From Kribbella sp. VKM Ac-2568 (lineage in GTDB: Bacteria; Actinomycetota; Actinomycetes; Propionibacteriales; Kribbellaceae), in assembly GCF_004345365.1 (NCBI RefSeq), contig NZ_SLVF01000002.1, positions 620,001 to 684,000 on the forward strand: a DNA stretch of 64,000 nt, given 5' to 3'. The position numbers and the translations under genes are program-made. Shown piece by piece: positions 62,087 to 64,000 of this stretch. The notes beneath the pieces are model-generated. The model did not search any database and was not told the DNA's origin. It worked only from the letters and a program-made list of their open reading frames with translations. How positions within the stretch are numbered: the first letter of the stretch is position 1; each line of letters begins with the position of its first letter.

Positions 62087-62740
62087 ATGACGATCAAGGT
62101 GTTCCTGCTCGACGACCACGAGGTGGTCCGGCTCGGACTGCGCCAACTGCTCGAGAGTGAACCCGACATCGAGGTCATCGGTGATACCGGGACCGCCGCC
62201 GGTGCGACCGTGCAGATCCCCGCTCTGCAACCCGACGTGGCAGTCCTGGACGTCAGGCTCCCGGACGGCGACGGCGTCACCGTCTGCCGGGACATCCGGT
62301 CTGCCATGGACAACCCGCCGGCCTGCCTGATGCTCACGTCATTCTCCGACGACGAGGCGTTGTTCACCGCGATCATGGCCGGAGCGGCCGGCTACCTGCT
62401 CAAGCAGGTCAGCGGAACCGACCTGGTCGGCGCGGTACGACGCCTGGCGACCGGTGAGTCGCTGCTCGATCCGGCGCTGACGATGGCCGTGCTGGAACGA
62501 CTGCGGAATCCGGTCGAGGACGAGGACCCGCTCTACAAGTCGCTCACCGAGCAGGAGCGCAGGATTCTCGACCTGATCGCCGAGGGCAAGACCAACCGGC
62601 AGATCGCCCAGGTCATGTTCCTGGCCGAGAAAACCGTCAAGAACTACGTGTCGGGACTCCTGCGCAAGCTGAACCTGGAACGGCGCACCGAGGCCGCGGT
62701 CTACGCCATCGAGCGGACCAGGACCATTCACCCGCGTTGA
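62087..62740 (+). CDS. DevR/NarL-family response regulator, paralogue 2
   Basis: A 217-residue response regulator nearly identical in layout to that at 33175-33831. D9-D10, phospho-acceptor D55 in VLDVRLPDGDG, YLLKQVSGTDLVGAVRRLA and the recognition helix EKTVKNYVSGLLRKL are shared. Start ATG 62087 behind GGAGGA. Differences cluster in the middle of the receiver (about 33-50) and the linker (about 145-152), while the DNA-binding helix is conserved, so both should bind the same sites. No kinase adjoins it. Confidence 0.92.
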   Translation: MTIKVFLLDDHEVVRLGLRQLLESEPDIEVIGDTGTAAGATVQIPALQPDVAVLDVRLPDGDGVTVCRDIRSAMDNPPACLMLTSFSDDEALFTAIMAGAAGYLLKQVSGTDLVGAVRRLATGESLLDPALTMAVLERLRNPVEDEDPLYKSLTEQERRILDLIAEGKTNRQIAQVMFLAEKTVKNYVSGLLRKLNLERRTEAAVYAIERTRTIHPR

Positions 62741-62787
62741 CCCCGGATGCGGCGGAGCTTCTTGGCGATGGCATCCACTGTGAGAAC

Positions 62788-62824
62788 GGACCTACGGCCC
62801 GGCCGAACGGACCTTCGGCCCTGG
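62788..62824. promoter_or_regulatory. Tandem DevR-type boxes before phosphoketolase
   Basis: GGACCTACGGCCCGG at 62788 and GGACCTTCGGCCCTGG at 62809: same orientation, exactly 21 bp apart, so on the same face of the helix. Sixty bp before ATG 62884. Confidence 0.75.
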
Positions 62825-62883
62825 TAACGCCGCTGTCGTGACCGGCAGGGTTGAACAACACGTGGCGATCCCGAGGAGCGAAT

Positions 62884-64000
62884 ATGCATCAGATCACCGA
62901 CAAGCCGCTGACGGCCGACGAGGTCCTGGATCTCGACGCCTATTGGCGTGCGGCGAACTACTTGTCCGTCGGACAGATCTACCTACTGAGCAACGCACTG
63001 CTGACCGAACCGCTACGGCCGGAGCACATCAAGCCCAGACTGCTGGGCCACTGGGGCACCACCCCCGGCCTCAACATGCTCTACGCGCACCTCAACCGGG
63101 CGATCAAGCAACGCGACCTGAACATGATGTACGTGATCGGGCCCGGGCACGGTGGTCCGGCGATCGCCGCGAACACCTGGCTCGAAGGCAGCTACAGCGA
63201 CACCTACCCCGACGTACCGCGGGACGAGCACGGGATGAACCACCTGTTCCGCCAGTTCTCCTTCCCCGGCGGTATCCCGAGTCACGTGGCTCCCGAGCTG
63301 CCCGGCTCCATCCACGAGGGCGGTGAACTCGGCTACTCCCTCAGCCACGCGTACGGCGCCGTCCTGGACAACCCGGATCTGGTGGTCGCGTGCGTGGTCG
63401 GTGACGGTGAAGCCGAGACCGGTCCGCTGGCGGCGTCCTGGCATTCGAACAAGTTCATCGACCCGCGGACCGACGGCGCCGTGCTGCCGATCCTGCACCT
63501 CAACGGCTACAAGATCGCCAACCCGACGATCCTCGCCCGGATCGGCGACGCCGAGCTCACCAGCCTCCTCGAGGGCTACGGCTACCGGCCGTACCTGGTT
63601 GACGGCTCCGATCCCGAACTCGTCCACCAGGCTCTCGCGGCGACGCTCGACCAGGTGCTCGACGAGATCGCCGAGATCCAGGCCGAGGCCAACGCCGAAC
63701 CGGATGCTCCCCGACCGACCTGGCCGATGATCGTACTGCGCACGCCGAAGGGCTGGACTGGTCCGCGGACGGTCGACGGAGTTCAGGTCGAGGGCACGTG
63801 GCGTGCGCACCAGGTGCCGCTGTCAGGTGTTCGTACCTCCCCAGAACACCTTGCGATGCTGGAGGACTGGCTTCGCGGCTACCGGCCGGAAGAACTCTTC
63901 GACGAAGCCGGTCGGCCGACTCCCCAACTGCTTGACCAGGTTCCCGAAGGTCAGCATCGGATGGGCTCCAACCTGCACGCGAACGGTGGCCTGCTCTCGC
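62884..64000 (+). CDS. xfp: Phosphoketolase (D-xylulose/fructose-6-phosphate), 3'-partial
   Basis: The first 372 residues of an approximately 790-residue thiamine-diphosphate enzyme that splits xylulose 5-phosphate or fructose 6-phosphate with phosphate to acetyl phosphate. [38 protein letters not shown] and the TPP motif [11 protein letters not shown] are all typical. Start ATG 62884 behind GAGGAGCG. The gene runs off the right edge. Acetyl phosphate from this enzyme gives ATP through acetate kinase without oxygen. Tandem DevR-type boxes precede it. Confidence 0.94.
   Translation, partial: MHQITDKPLTADEVLDLDAYWRAANYLSVGQIYLLSNALLTEPLRPEHIKPRLLGHWGTTPGLNMLYAHLNRAIKQRDLNMMYVIGPGHGGPAIAANTWLEGSYSDTYPDVPRDEHGMNHLFRQFSFPGGIPSHVAPELPGSIHEGGELGYSLSHAYGAVLDNPDLVVACVVGDGEAETGPLAASWHSNKFIDPRTDGAVLPILHLNGYKIANPTILARIGDAELTSLLEGYGYRPYLVDGSDPELVHQALAATLDQVLDEIAEIQAEANAEPDAPRPTWPMIVLRTPKGWTGPRTVDGVQVEGTWRAHQVPLSGVRTSPEHLAMLEDWLRGYRPEELFDEAGRPTPQLLDQVPEGQHRMGSNLHANGGLLS

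Overview
The window is high-GC actinobacterial chromosome. Codon third positions are almost all G or C, starts are often GTG, and genes commonly overlap by ATGA or GTGA. Gene content (a DevR/DevS-type regulatory system, three Acg-type nitroreductases, six tandem-domain universal stress proteins, F420-type monooxygenase remnants, SigG-type ECF sigma factor) fits a soil actinomycete. A Kribbella-like member of the Nocardioidaceae is my best guess, from overall flavour rather than a marker gene. No rRNA, tRNA, CRISPR array, transposase or phage gene was seen.

Bases 1-22,400 are a mixed region: a secreted M36 (fungalysin) protease open at the left edge, a SGNH hydrolase, an ABC exporter operon divergent from an OmpR-type two-component system, a tyrosinase/von Willebrand A fusion with a His-Asp tail, an EamA exporter, a decayed aldo/keto reductase, two near-identical copies of a membrane-protein gene, a decayed F420-type monooxygenase, a SigG-like sigma factor, a DUF899 protein, a MalT-like LuxR regulator and pseudouridine-5'-phosphate glycosidase.

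Bases 22,400-64,000 form a dense island that looks like a hypoxia/dormancy regulon of the DevR(DosR)/OsdR type. It holds one DevS-like GAF histidine kinase, two paralogous DevR-like response regulators, six universal stress proteins, three Acg-type nitroreductases, two FMN split-barrel proteins, a four-part pyruvate:ferredoxin oxidoreductase operon, pyruvate phosphate dikinase, phosphoketolase, a zinc alcohol dehydrogenase, a GNAT/acyl-CoA-synthetase fusion, a SulP transporter, flavodoxin-like proteins and a GH65 phosphorylase preceded by a membrane-HAD fusion. A palindromic site close to GGGACCTTCGGCCCTG recurs in front of almost every transcription unit of the island and was not seen in the first 22 kb. 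It is the natural candidate for the binding site of the DevR-like regulators.

Read together, the island would reroute carbon when respiration stops (pyruvate/acetyl-CoA/acetyl-phosphate through Por, PpdK, phosphoketolase and alcohol dehydrogenase), adjust protein acetylation, and protect the resting cell (USPs, nitroreductases, flavodoxins). The window is also littered with partial genes, each cut at a different point: aldo/keto reductase, F420 monooxygenase, an ABC exporter collapsed to a chimera, a P-type ATPase N-terminus and an RNase-J-like C-terminus. This suggests repeated small deletions.
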